From Apostichopus japonicus (lineage: Eukaryota; Echinodermata; Holothuroidea; Aspidochirotida; Stichopodidae), in the NCBI RefSeq assembly GCF_037975245.1, contig NC_092562.1:18305521-18369520 (forward strand): 64,000 nt of DNA. The letters are read 5' to 3'. This document shows positions 1 through 13,000 of the stretch, one piece after another (position 1 is the stretch's first letter; the number at the start of each line of letters is the position of its first letter). Position numbers and translations under genes: made by a program. A model generated the notes under the pieces. The model worked only from the letters and a program-made list of their open reading frames with translations, was not told where the DNA came from and did no database searches.

Positions 1-3000
1 CTCTTTGCATCCGTGGTTCGAACCCCGGGTGATGACGCCTTTTACAACAAGTGCCTACACGGGGAGCTGTAAGTATTAGTTAATCCACCTAATATCTCAG
101 TCCATACAGTGGCGCGATGGCTTGGCGCACTGTACGAGCTGATGATCGAGAATCTCTTTTGCATCCGTGGTTCGAACCCCGGGTGATGACGTCTTTTGCC
201 GATCTTTTACAGCAAGTGCCTACACGGGGAGCTGTAAGTATTAGTTAATCCACCTAATATCTTTGTCCATACAGTGGCGCGATGGCTTGGCGCACTGTAC
301 GAGCTGATGATCGAGACTCTCTTTTGCATCCGTGGTTCGAACCCCGGGTGATGACGTCTTTTACAGCAAGTGCCTACACGGGGAGCTGTAAGTATTAGTT
401 AATCCACCTAATATCTCAGTCCATACAGTGGCGCGATGGCTTGGCGCACTGTACAAGCTGATGATCGAGACTCTCTTTTGCATCCGTGGTTCGAACCCCA
501 GGTGATGACGCCTTTTGCCGATCTTTTACAGCAAGTGCCTACACGGGGAGCTGTAAGTATTAGTTAATCCACCTAATATCTTTGTCCATACAGTGGCGCG
601 ATGGCTTGGCGCACTGTACGAGCTGATGATCGAGACTCTCTTTTGCATCCGTGGTTCGAACCCCGGGTGATGACGTCTTTTACAGCAAGTGCCTACACGG
701 GGAGCTGTAAGTATTAGTTAATCCACCTAATATCTCAGTCCATACAGTGGCGCGATGGCTTGGCGCACTGTACGAGCTGATGATCGAGACTCTCTTTTGC
801 ATCCGTGGTTCGAACCCCGGGTGATGACGTCTTTTACAGCAAGTGCCTACACGGGGAGCTGTAAGTATTAGTTAATCCACCTAATATCTCAGTCCATACA
901 GTGGCGCGATGGCTTGGCGCACTGTACGAGCTGATGATCGAGACTCTCTTTTGCATCCGTGGTTCGAACCCCGGGTGATGACGTCTTTTAAATCAAGTAC
1001 CTACACGGGGAGCTGTAAGTATTAGTTAATCCACCTAAAATCTCAGTCCATACAGTGGCGCGATGGCTTCGCGCACTGTACGAGCTGATGATCGAGACTC
1101 TCTTTTGCATCCGTGGTTCGAACCCCGGGTGATGACGTCTTTTGCCGATCTTTAACAGCAAGTGCCTACACGGGGAGCTGTAAGTATTAGTTAATCCACC
1201 TAATATCTCAGTCCATACAGTGGCGCGATGTCTCGGCGCACTGTACGAGCTGATGATCGAGACTCTCTTTTGCATCCGTGGTTCGAACCCCGGGTGATGA
1301 CGCCTTTTGCCGATCTTTTACAGCAAGTGCCTACACGGGGAGCTGTAAGTATTAGTTAATCCACCTAATATCTCAGTCCATACAGTGGCGCGATGGCTTG
1401 GCGCACTGTACGAGCTGATGATCGAGACTCTCTTTTGCATCCGTGGTTCGAACCCCGGGTGATGACGCCTTTTGCCGATCTTTTACAGCAAGTGCCTACA
1501 CGGGGAGCTGTAAGTATTAGTTAATCCACCTAATATCTCAGTCCATACAGTGGCGCGATGGCTTGGCGCACTGTACGAGCTGATGATCGAGACTCTCTTT
1601 TGCATCCGTGGTTCGAACCCCGGGTGATGACGTCTTTTACAGCAAGTGCCTACACGGGGAGCTGTAAGTATTAGTTAATCCACCTAATATCTCAGTCCAT
1701 ACAGTGGCGCGATGGCTTGGCGCACTGTACGAGCTGATGATCGAGACTCTCTTTGCATCCGTGGTTCGAACCCCGGTTGATGACGTCTTTTACAGCAAGT
1801 GCCTACATGGGGAGTTGTAAGTATTAGTTAATCCACCTAATATCTCAGTCCATACAGTGGCGCGATGGCTTGGCGCACTGTACGAGCTGATGATCGAGAC
1901 TCTCTTTTGCATCCGTGGTTCGAACCCCGGGTGATGACGTCTTCTACAGCAAGTGCCTACACGGGGAGCTGTAAGTATTAGTTAATCCACCTAATATCTC
2001 AGTCCATACAGTGGCGCGATGGCTTGGCGCACTGTACGAGCTGATGATCGAGACTCTCTTTTGCATCCGTGGTTCGATGCCGGGGTGATGACGTCTTTTA
2101 CAACAAGTGCCTACACGGGGAGCTGTAAGTATTAGTTAATCCACCTAATATCTCAGTCCATACAGTGGCGCGATGGCTTGGCGCACTGTACGAGCTGATG
2201 ATCGAGACTCTCTTTTGCATCCGTGGTTCGAACCCCGGGTGATGACGTCTTTTGCCGATCTTTTACAGCAAGTGCCTACACGGGGAGCTGTAAGTATTAG
2301 TTAATCCACCTAATATCTCAGTCCATACAGTGGCGCGATGGCTTGGCGCACTGTACGAGCTGATGATCGAGACTCTCTTTTGCATCCGTGGTTCGAACCC
2401 CGGGTGATGACGTCTTTTACAGCAAGTGCCTACACGGGGAGCTGTAAGTATTAGTTAATCCACCTAATATCTCAGTCCATACAGTGGCGCGATGGCTTGG
2501 CGCACTGTACGAGCTGATGATCGAGACTCTCTTTTGCATCCGTGGTTCGAACCCCGGGTGATGACGCCTTTTGCCGATCTTTTACAGCAAGTGCCTACAC
2601 GGGGAGCTGTAAGTATTAGTTAATCCACCTAATATCTCAGTCCATACAGTGGCGCGATGGCTTGGCGCACTGTACGAGCTGATGATCGAGACTCTCTTTT
2701 GCATCCGTGGTTCGAACCCCGGGTGATGACGTCTTTTACAGCAAGTGCCTACACGGGGAGCTGTAAGTATTAGTTAATCCACCTAATATCTCAGTCCATA
2801 CAGTGGCGCGATGGCTTGGCGCACTGTACGAGCTGATGATCGAGACTCTCTTTTGCATCCGTGGTTCGAACCCCGGGTGATGACGTCTTTTACAGCAAGT
2901 GCCTACATGGGGAGCTGTAAGTATTAGTTAATCCACCTAATATCTCAGTCCATACAGTGGCGCGATGGCTTGGCGCACTGTACGAGCTGATGATCGAGAC

Positions 3001-4490
3001 TCTCTTTTGCATCCGTGGTTCGAACCCCGGGTGATGACGTCTTTTGCCGATCTTTTACAGCAAGTGCCTACACGGGGAGTTGTAAGTATTAGTTATTCCA
3101 CCTAATATCTCAGTCCATACAGTGGCGCGATGGCTTGGCGCACTGTACGAGCTGATGATCGAGACTCTCTTTTGCATCCGTGGTTCGAACCCCGGGTGAT
3201 GACGTCTTTTAAATCAAGTACCTACACGGGGAGCTGTAAGTATTAGTTAATCCACCTAATATCTCAGTCCATACAGTGGCGCGATGGCTTGGCGCACTGT
3301 GCGAGCTGATGATCGAGACTCTCTTTTGCATCCGTGGTTCGAACCCCGGGTGATGACGTCTTTTGCCGATCTTTAACAGCAAGTGCCTACACGGGGAGCT
3401 GTAAGTATTAGTTAATCCACCTAATATCTCAGTCCATACAGTGGCGCGATGGCTTGGCGCACTGTACGAGCTGATGATCGAGACTCTCTTTTGCATCCGT
3501 GGTTCGAACCCCGGGTGATGACGTCTTTTGCCGATCTTTTACAGCAAGTGCCTACACGGGGAGCTGTAAGTATTAGTTAATCCACCTAATATCTCAGTCC
3601 ATACAGTGGCGCGATGGCTTGGCGCACTGTACGAGCTGATGATCGAGACTCTCTTTTGCATCCGTGGTTCGAACCCCGGGTGATGACGTCTTTTACAGCA
3701 AGTGCCTACACGGGGAGCTGTAAGTATTAGTTAATCCACCTAATATCTCAGTCCATACAGTGGCGCGATGGCTTGGCGCACTGTACGAGCTGATGATCGA
3801 GACTCTCTTTTGCATCCGTGGTTCGATGCCGGGGTGATGACGTCTTTTACAACAAGTGCCTACACGGGGAGCTGTAAGTATTAGTTAATCCACCTAATAT
3901 CTCAGTCCATACAGTGGCGCGATGGCTTGGCGCACTGTACGAGCTGATGATCGAGACTCTCTTTTGCATCCGTGGTTCGAACCCCGGGTGATGACGTCTT
4001 TTGCCGATCTTTTACAGCAAGTGCCTACACGGGGAGCTGTAAGTATTAGTTAATCCACCTAATATCTCAGTCCATACAGTGGCGCGATGGCTTGGCGCAC
4101 TGTACGAGCTGATGATCGAGACTCTCTTTTGCATCCGTGGTTCGAACCCCGGGTGATGACGCCTTTTGCCGATCTTTTACAGCAAGTGCCTACACGGGGA
4201 GCTGTAAGTATTAGTTAATCCACCTAATATCTCAGTCCATACAGTGGCGCGATGGCTTGGCGCACTGTACGAGCTGATGATCGAGACTCTCTTTTGCATC
4301 CGTGGTTCGAACCCCGGGTGATGACGCCTTTTGCCGATCTTTTACAGCAAGTGCCTACACGGGGAGCTGTAAGTATTAGTTAATCCACCTAATATCTCAG
4401 TCCATACAGTGGCGCGATGGCTTGGCGCACTGTACGAGCTGATGATCGAGACTCTCTTTTGCATCCGTGGTTCGAACCCCGGGTGATGAC
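1..4490 (+). repeat. tRNA-like satellite array, left end
   Basis: Head-to-tail monomers of 165 bp (long) and 154 bp (short), all in one orientation; the window opens inside a monomer. The two lengths differ by the 11 bp gccgatctttt after the GACGTC motif. Marker variants here include ttaaatcaagtacc (near 988 and 3209) and a B-box variant ttcgatgcc (near 2073 and 3822, 1749 bp apart). No gene is seen. Apparent minus-strand reading frames come from the repeat itself, because 165 is a multiple of three. Confidence 0.97.
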
Positions 4491-7040
4491 GTCTTTTACA
4501 GCAAGTGCCTACACGGGGAGCTGTAAGTATTAGTTAATCCACCTAATATCTCAGTCCATACAGTGGCGCGATGGCTTGGCGCACTGTACGAGCTGATGAT
4601 CGAGACTCTCTTTGCATCCGTGGTTCGAACCCCGGTTGATGACGTCTTTTACAGCAAGTGCCTACATGGGGAGTTGTAAGTATTAGTTAATCCACCTAAT
4701 ATCTCAGTCCATACAGTGGCGCGATGGCTTGGCGCACTGTACGAGCTGATGATCGAGACTCTCTTTTGCATCCGTGGTTCGAACCCCGGGTGATGACGTC
4801 TTTTGCCGATCTTTTACAGCAAGTGCCTACACGGGGAGTTGTAAGTATTAGTTATTCCACCTAATATCTCAGTCCATACAGTGGCGCGATGGCTTGGCGC
4901 ACTGTACGAGCTGATGATCGAGACTCTCTTTTGCATCCGTGGTTCGAACCCCGGGTGATGACGTCTTTTAAATCAAGTACCTACACGGGGAGCTGTAAGT
5001 ATTAGTTAATCCACCTAATATCTCAGTCCATACAGTGGCGCGATGGCTTGGCGCACTGTACGAGCTGATGATCGAGACTCTCTTTTGCATCCGTGGTTCG
5101 AACCCCGGGTGATGACGTCTTTTGCCGATCTTTTACAGCAAGTGCCTACACGGGGAGCTGTAAGTATTAGTTAATCCACCTAATATCTCAGTCCATACAG
5201 TGGCGCGATGGCTTGGCGCACTGTACGAGCTGATGATCGAGACTCTCTTTTGCATCCGTGGTTCGAACCCCGGGTGATGACGTCTTTTGCCGATCTTTTA
5301 CAGCAAGTGCCTACACGGGGAGCTGTAAGTATTAGTTAATCCACCTAATATCTCAGTCCATACAGTGGCGCGATGGCTTGGCGCACTGTACGAGCTGATG
5401 ATCGAGACTCTCTTTTGCAACCGTGGTTCGAACCCCGGGTGATGACGTCTTTTACAACAAGTTCCTACACGGGGAGCTGTAAGTATTAGTTAATCCACCT
5501 AATATCTCAGTCCATACAGTGGCGCGATGGCTTGGCGCACTGTACGAGCTGATGATCGAGAATCTCTTTTGCATCCGTGGTTCGAACCCCGGGTGATGAC
5601 GTCTTTTGCCGATCTTTTACAGCAAGTGCCTACACGGGGAGCTGTAAGTATTAGTTAATCCACCTAATATCTCAGTCCATACAGTGGCGCGATGGCTTGG
5701 CGCACTGTACGAGCTGATGATCGAGACTCTCTTTTGCATCCGTGGTTCGAACCCCGGGTGATGACGTCTTTTACAGCAAGTGCCTACACGGGGAGCTGTA
5801 AGTATTAGTTAATCCACCTAATATCTCAGTCCATACAGTGGCGCGATGGCTTGGCGCACTGTACGAGCTGATGATCGAGACTCTCTTTGCATCCGTGGTT
5901 CGAACCCCGGTTGATGACGTCTTTTACAGCAAGTGCCTACATGGGGAGTTGTAAGTATTAGTTAATCCACCTAATATCTCAGTCCATACAGTGGCGCGAT
6001 GGCTTGGCGCACTGTACGAGCTGATGATCGAGACTCTCTTTTGCATCCGTGGTTCGAACCCCGGGTGATGACGTCTTTTGCCGATCTTTTACAGCAAGTG
6101 CCTACACGGGGAGTTGTAAGTATTAGTTATTCCACCTAATATCTCAGTCCATACAGTGGCGCGATGGCTTGGCGCACTGTACGAGCTGATGATCGAGACT
6201 CTCTTTTGCATCCGTGGTTCGAACCCCGGGTGATGACGTCTTTTAAATCAAGTACCTACACGGGGAGCTGTAAGTATTAGTTAATCCACCTAATATCTCA
6301 GTCCATACAGTGGCGCGATGGCTTGGCGCACTGTACGAGCTGATGATCGAGACTCTCTTTTGCATCCGTGGTTCGAACCCCGGGTGATGACGTCTTTTGC
6401 CGATCTTTTACAGCAAGTGCCTACACGGGGAGCTGTAAGTATTAGTTAATCCACCTAATATCTCAGTCCATACAGTGGCGCGATGGCTTGGCGCACTGTA
6501 CGAGCTGATGATCGAGACTCTCTTTTGCATCCGTGGTTCGAACCCCGGGTGATGACGTCTTTTGCCGATCTTTTACAGCAAGTGCCTACACGGGGAGCTG
6601 TAAGTATTAGTTAATCCACCTAATATCTCAGTCCATACAGTGGCGCGATGGCTTGGCGCACTGTACGAGCTGATGATCGAGACTCTCTTTTGCAACCGTG
6701 GTTCGAACCCCGGGTGATGACGTCTTTTACAACAAGTTCCTACACGGGGAGCTGTAAGTATTAGTTAATCCACCTAATATCTCAGTCCATACAGTGGCGC
6801 GATGGCTTGGCGCACTGTACGAGCTGATGATCGAGAATCTCTTTTGCATCCGTGGTTCGAACCCCGGGTGATGACGTCTTTTGCCGATCTTTTACAGCAA
6901 GTGCCTACACGGGGAGCTGTAAGTATTAGTTAATCCACCTAATATCTCAGTCCATACAGTGGCGCGATGGCTTGGCGCACTGTACGAGCTGATGATCGAG
7001 ACTCTCTTTTGCATCCGTGGTTCGAACCCCGGATGATGAC
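4491..7040 (+). repeat. Higher-order repeat, 1275-bp unit, two tandem copies
   Basis: Rare variants recur exactly 1275 bp apart: tgcaaccgtgg at 5416 and 6691, a three-T ctctctttgc at 4606 and 5881, and the same offset for acaacaagttcc and gagaatctc. The unit equals eight monomers (four long, four short, minus one base from the T-tract deletion). Edges are approximate; identity fades before about 4330 and after about 7155. This fits unequal crossover of a multi-monomer block. Confidence 0.9.
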
Positions 7041-10000
7041 GTCTTTTACAGCAAGTGCCTACACGGGGAGCTGTAAGTATTAGTTAATCCACCTAATATC
7101 TCAGTCCATACAGTGGCGCGATGGCTTGGCGCACTGTACGAGCTGATGATCGAGACTCTCTTTTGCATCCGTGGTTCGAACCCCAGGTGATGACGCCTCT
7201 TGCCGATCTTTTACAGCAAGTGCCTACACGGGGAGCTGTAAGTATTAGTTAATCCACCTAATATCTCAGTCCATACAGTGGCGCGATGGCTTGGCGCACT
7301 GTACGAGCTGATGATCGAGACTCTCTTTTGCATCCGTGGTTCGAACCCCGGGTGATGACGTCTTTTAAATCAAGTACCTACACGGGGAGCTGTAAGTATT
7401 AGTTAATCCACCTAATATCTCAGTCCATACAGTGGCGCGATGGCTTGGCGCACTGTACGAGCTGATGATCGAGACTCTCTTTTGCATCCGTGGTTCGAAC
7501 CCCGGGTGATGACGTCTTTTGCCGATCTTTTACAGCAAGTGCCTACACGGGGAGCTGTAAGTATTAGTTAATCCACCTAATATCTCAGTCCATACAGTGG
7601 CGCGATGGCTTGGCGCACTGTACGAGCTGATGATCGAGACTCTCTTTTGCATCCGTGGTTCGAACCCCGGGTGATGACGTCTTTTACAACAAGTGCCTAC
7701 ACGGGGAGCTGTAAGTATTAGTTAATCCACCTAATATCTCAGTCCATACAGTGGCGCGATGGCTTGGCGCACTGTACGAGCTGATGATCGAGACTCTCTT
7801 TTGCATCCGTGGTTCGAACCCCGGGTGATGACGTCTTTTACAGCAAGTGCCTACACGGGGAGCTGTAAGTATTAGTTAATCCACCTAATATCTCAGTCCA
7901 TACAGTGGCGCGATGGCTTGGCGCACTGTACGAGCTGATGATCGAGACTCTCTTTTGCATCCGTGGTTCTGAACCCGGGTGATGACGTCTTTTACAGCAA
8001 GTGCCTACATGGGGAGCTGTAAGTATTAGTTAATCCACCTAATATCTCAGTCCATACAGTGGCGCGATGGCTTGGCGCACTGTACGAGCTGATGATCGAG
8101 ACTCTCTTTTGCATCCGTGGTTCGAACCCGGGTGATGACGTCTTTTGCCGATCTTTTACAGCAAGTGCCTACACGGGGAGCTGTAAGTATTAGTTAATCC
8201 ACCTAATATCTCAGTCCATACAGTGGCGCGATGGCTTGGCGCACTGTACGAGCTGATGATCGAGACTCTCTTTTGCATCCGTGGTTCGAACCCCAGGTGA
8301 TGACGCCTTTTGCCGATCTTTTACAGCAAGTGCCTACACGGGGAGCTGTAAGTATTAGTTAATCCACCTAATATCTCAGTCCATACAGTGGCGCGATGGC
8401 TTGGCGCACTGTACGAGCTGATGATCGAGACTCTCTTTTGCATCCGTGGTTCGAACCCCGGGTGATGACGTCTTTTGCCGATCTTTTACAGCAAGTGCCT
8501 ACACGGGGAGCTGTAAGTATTAGTTAATCCACCTAATATCTCAGTCCATACAGTGGCGCGATGGCTTGGCGCACTGTACGAGCTGATGATCGAGACTCTC
8601 TTTTGCATCCGTGGTTCGAACCCCGGGTGATGACGTCTTTTACAGCAAGTGCCTACACGGGGAGCTGTAAGTATTAGTTAATCCACCTAATATCTCAGTC
8701 CATACAGTGGCGCGATGGCTTGGCGCACTGTACGAGCTGATGATCGAGACTCTCTTTTGCATCCGTGGTTCGAACCCCGGGTGATGACGTCTTTTACAGC
8801 AAGTGCCTACATGGGGAGCTGTAAGTATTAGTTAATCCACCTAATATCTCAGTCCATACAGTGGCGCGATGGCTTGGCGCACTGTACGAGCTGATGATCG
8901 AGACTCTCTTTTGCATCCGTGGTTCGAACCCCGGGTGATGACGTCTTTTGCCGATCTTTTACAGCAAGTGCCTACACGGGGAGTTGTAAGTATTAGTTAT
9001 TCCACCTAATATCTCAGTCCATACAGTGGCGCGATGGCTTGGCGCACTGTACGAGCTGATGATCGAGACTCTCTTTTGCATCCGTGGTTCGAACCCCGGG
9101 TGATGACGTCTTTTAAATCAAGTACCTACACGGGGAGCTGTAAGTATTAGTTAATCCACCTAATATCTCAGTCCATACAGTGGCGCGATGGCTTGGCGCA
9201 CTGTACGAGCTGATGATCGAGACTCTCTTTTGCATCCGTGGTTCGAACCCCGGGTGATGACGTCTTTTGCCGATCTTTAACAGCAAGTGCCTACACGGGG
9301 AGCTGTAAGTATTAGTTAATCCACCTAATATCTCAGTCCATACAGTGGCGCGATGGCTTGGCGCACTGTACGAGCTGATGATCGAGACTCTCTTTTGCAT
9401 CCGTGGTTCGAACCCCGGGTGATGACGTCTTTTACAGCAAGTGCCTACACGGGGAGCTGTAAGTATTAGTTAATCCACCTAATATCTCAGTCCATACAGT
9501 GGCGCGATGGCTTGGCGCACTGTACGAGCTGATGATCGAGACTCTCTTTTGCATCCGTGGTTCGGAACCCGGGTGATGACGTATTTTACAGCAAGTGCCT
9601 ACATGGGGAGCTGTAAGTATTAGTTAATCCACCTAATATCTCAGTCCATACAGTGGCGCGATGGCTTCGCGCACTGTACGAGCTGATGATCGAGACTCTC
9701 TTTTGCATCCGTGGTTCGAACCCCGGGTGATGACGTCTTTTGCCGATCTTTTACAGCAAGTGCCTACACGGGGAGTTGTAAGTATTAGTTATTCCACCTA
9801 ATATCTCAGTCCATACAGTGGCGCGATGGCTTGGCGCACTGTACGAGCTGATGATCGAGACTCTCTTTTGCATCCGTGGTTCGAACCCCGGGTGATGACG
9901 TCTTTTAAATCAAGTACCTACACGGGGAGCTGTAAGTATTAGTTAATCCACCTAATATCTCAGTCCATACAGTGGCGCGATGGCTTCGCGCACTGTACGA

Positions 10001-13000
10001 GCTGATGATCGAGACTCTCTTTTGCATCCGTGGTTCGAACCCCGGGTGATGACGTCTTTTACAACAAGTGCCTACACGGGGAGCTGTAAGTATTAGTTAA
10101 TCCACCTAATATCTCAGTCCATACAGTGGCGCGATGGCTTGGCGCACTGTACGAGCTGATGATCGAGACTCTCTTTTGCATCCGTGGTTCGAACCCCGGG
10201 TGATGACGTCTTTTACAACAAGTGCCTACACGGGGAGCTGTAAGTATTAGTTAATCCACCTAATATCTCAGTCCATACAGTGGCGCGATGGCTTGGCGCA
10301 CTGTACGAGCTGATGATCGAGAATCTCTTTTGCATCCGTGGTTCGAACCCCGGGTGATGACGTCTTTTGCCGATCTTTTACAGCAAGTGCCTACACGGGG
10401 AGCTGTAAGTATTAGTTAATCCACCTAACATCTCAATCCATACAGTGGCGCGATGTCTCGGCGCACTGTACGAGCTGATGATCGAGACTCTCTTTTGCAT
10501 CCGTGGTTCGAACCCCGGGTGATGACGTCTTTTGCCGATCTTTTACAGCAAGTGCCTACACGGGGAGCCGTGAGTATTAGTTAATCCACCTAATATCTCA
10601 GTTCATACAGTGGCGCGATGGCTTGGCGCACTGTACGAGCTGATGATCGAGACTCTCTTTTGCATCCGTGGTTCGAACCCGGGTGATGACGTCTTTTGCC
10701 GATCTTTTACAGCAAGTGCCTACACGGGGAGGTGTAAGTATTAATTAATCCACCTAATATCTCAGTCCATACAGTGGCGCGATGGCTTGGCGCACTGTAC
10801 GAGCTGATGATCGAGACTCTCTTTTGCATCCGTGGTTCGAACCCCAGGTGATGACGCCTTTTGCCGATCTTTTACAGCAAGTGCCTACACGGGGAGCTGT
10901 AAGTATTAGTTAATCCACCTAATATCTCAGTCCATACAGTGGCGCGATGGCTTGGCGCACTGTACGAGCTGATGATCGAGACTCTCTTTTGCATCCGTGG
11001 TTCGAACCCCGGGTGATGACGTCTTTTGCCGATCTTTTACAGCAAGTGCCTACACGGGGAGCTGTAAGTATTAGTTAATCCACCTAATATCTCAGTCCAT
11101 ACAGTGGCGCGATGGCTTGGCGCACTGTACGAGCTGATGATCGAGACTCTCTTTTGCATCCGTGGTTCGAACCCCGGGTGATGACGTCTTTTACAGCAAG
11201 TGCCTACACGGGGAGCTGTAAGTATTAGTTAATCCACCTAATATCTCAGTCCATACAGTGGCGCGATGGCTTGGCGCACTGTACGAGCTGATGATCGAGA
11301 CTCTCTTTTGCATCCGTGGTTCGAACCCCGGGTGATGACGTCTTTTACAGCAAGTGCCTACATGGGGAGCTGTAAGTATTAGTTAATCCACCTAATATCT
11401 CAGTCCATACAGTGGCGCGATGGCTTGGCGCACTGTACGAGCTGATGATCGAGACTCTCTTTTGCATCCGTGGTTCGAACCCCGGGTGATGACGTCTTTT
11501 GCCGATCTTTTACAGCAAGTGCCTACATGGGGAGTTGTAAGTATTAGTTATTCCACCTAATATCTCAGTCCATACAGTGGCGCGATGGCTTGGCGCACTG
11601 TACGAGCTGATGATCGAGACTCTCTTTTGCATCCGTGGTTCGAACCCCGGGTGATGACGTCTTTTAAATCAAGTACCTACACGGGGAGCTGTAAGTATTA
11701 GTTAATCCACCTAATATCTCAGTCCATACAGTGGCGCGATGGCTTGGCGCACTGTACGAGCTGATGATCGAGACTCTCTTTTGCATCCGTGGTTCGAACC
11801 CTGGGTGATGACGTCTTTTGCCGATCTTTTACAGCAAGTGCCTACATGGGGAGTTGTAAGTATTAGTTATTCCACCTAATATCTCAGTCCATACAGTGGC
11901 GCGATGGCTTGGCGCACTGTACGAGCTGATGATCGAGACTCTCTTTTGCATCCGTGGTTCGAACCCCGGGTGATGACGTCTTTGAAATCAAGTACCTACA
12001 CGGGGAGCTGTAAGTATTAGTTAATCCACCTAATATCTCAGTCCATACAGTGGCGCGATGGCTTGGCGCACTGTACGAGCTGATGATCGAGACTCTCTTT
12101 TGCATCCGTGGTTCGAACCCCGGGTGATGACGTCTTTTGCCGATCTTTTACAGCAAGTGCCTACACGGGGAGCTGTAAGTATTAGTTAATCCACCTAATA
12201 TCTCAGTCCATACAGTGGCGCGATGGCTTGGCGCACTGTACGAGCTGATGATTGAGACTCTCTTTTGCATCCGTGGTTCGAACCCCGGGTGATGACGTCT
12301 TTTACAGCAATTGTCTACACGGGGAGCTGTAAGTATTAGTTAATCCACCTAATATCTCAGTCCATACAGTGGCGCGATGGCTTGGCGCACTGTACGAGCT
12401 GATGATCGAGACTCTCTTTTGCATCCGTGGTTCGAACCCCGGGTGATGACGTCTTTTACAGCAAGTGCCTACACGGGGAGCTGTAAGTATTAGTTAATCC
12501 ACCTAATATCTCAGTCCATACAGTGGCGCGATGGCTTCGCGCACTGTACGAGCTGATGATCGAGACTCTCTTTTGCATCCGTGGTTCGAACCCCGGGTGA
12601 TGACGTCTTTTACAACAAGTGCCTACATGGGGAGCTGTAAGTATTAGTTAATCCACCTAATATCTCAGTCCATACAGTGGCGCGATGGCTTGGCGCACTG
12701 TACGAGCTGATGATCGAGACTCTCTTTTGCATCCGTGGTTCGAACCCCGGGTGATGACGTCTTTTACAGCAAGTGCCTACATGGGGAGCTGTAAGTATTA
12801 GTTAATCCACCTAATATCTCAGTCCATACAGTGGCGCGATGGCTTGGCGCACTGTACGAGCTGATGATCGAGACTCTCTTTTGCATCCGTGGTTCGAACC
12901 CCGGGTGATGACGTCTTTTGCCGATCTTTTACAGCAAGTGCCTACACGGGGAGTTGTAAGTATTAGTTATTCCACCTAATATCTCAGTCCATACAGTGGC

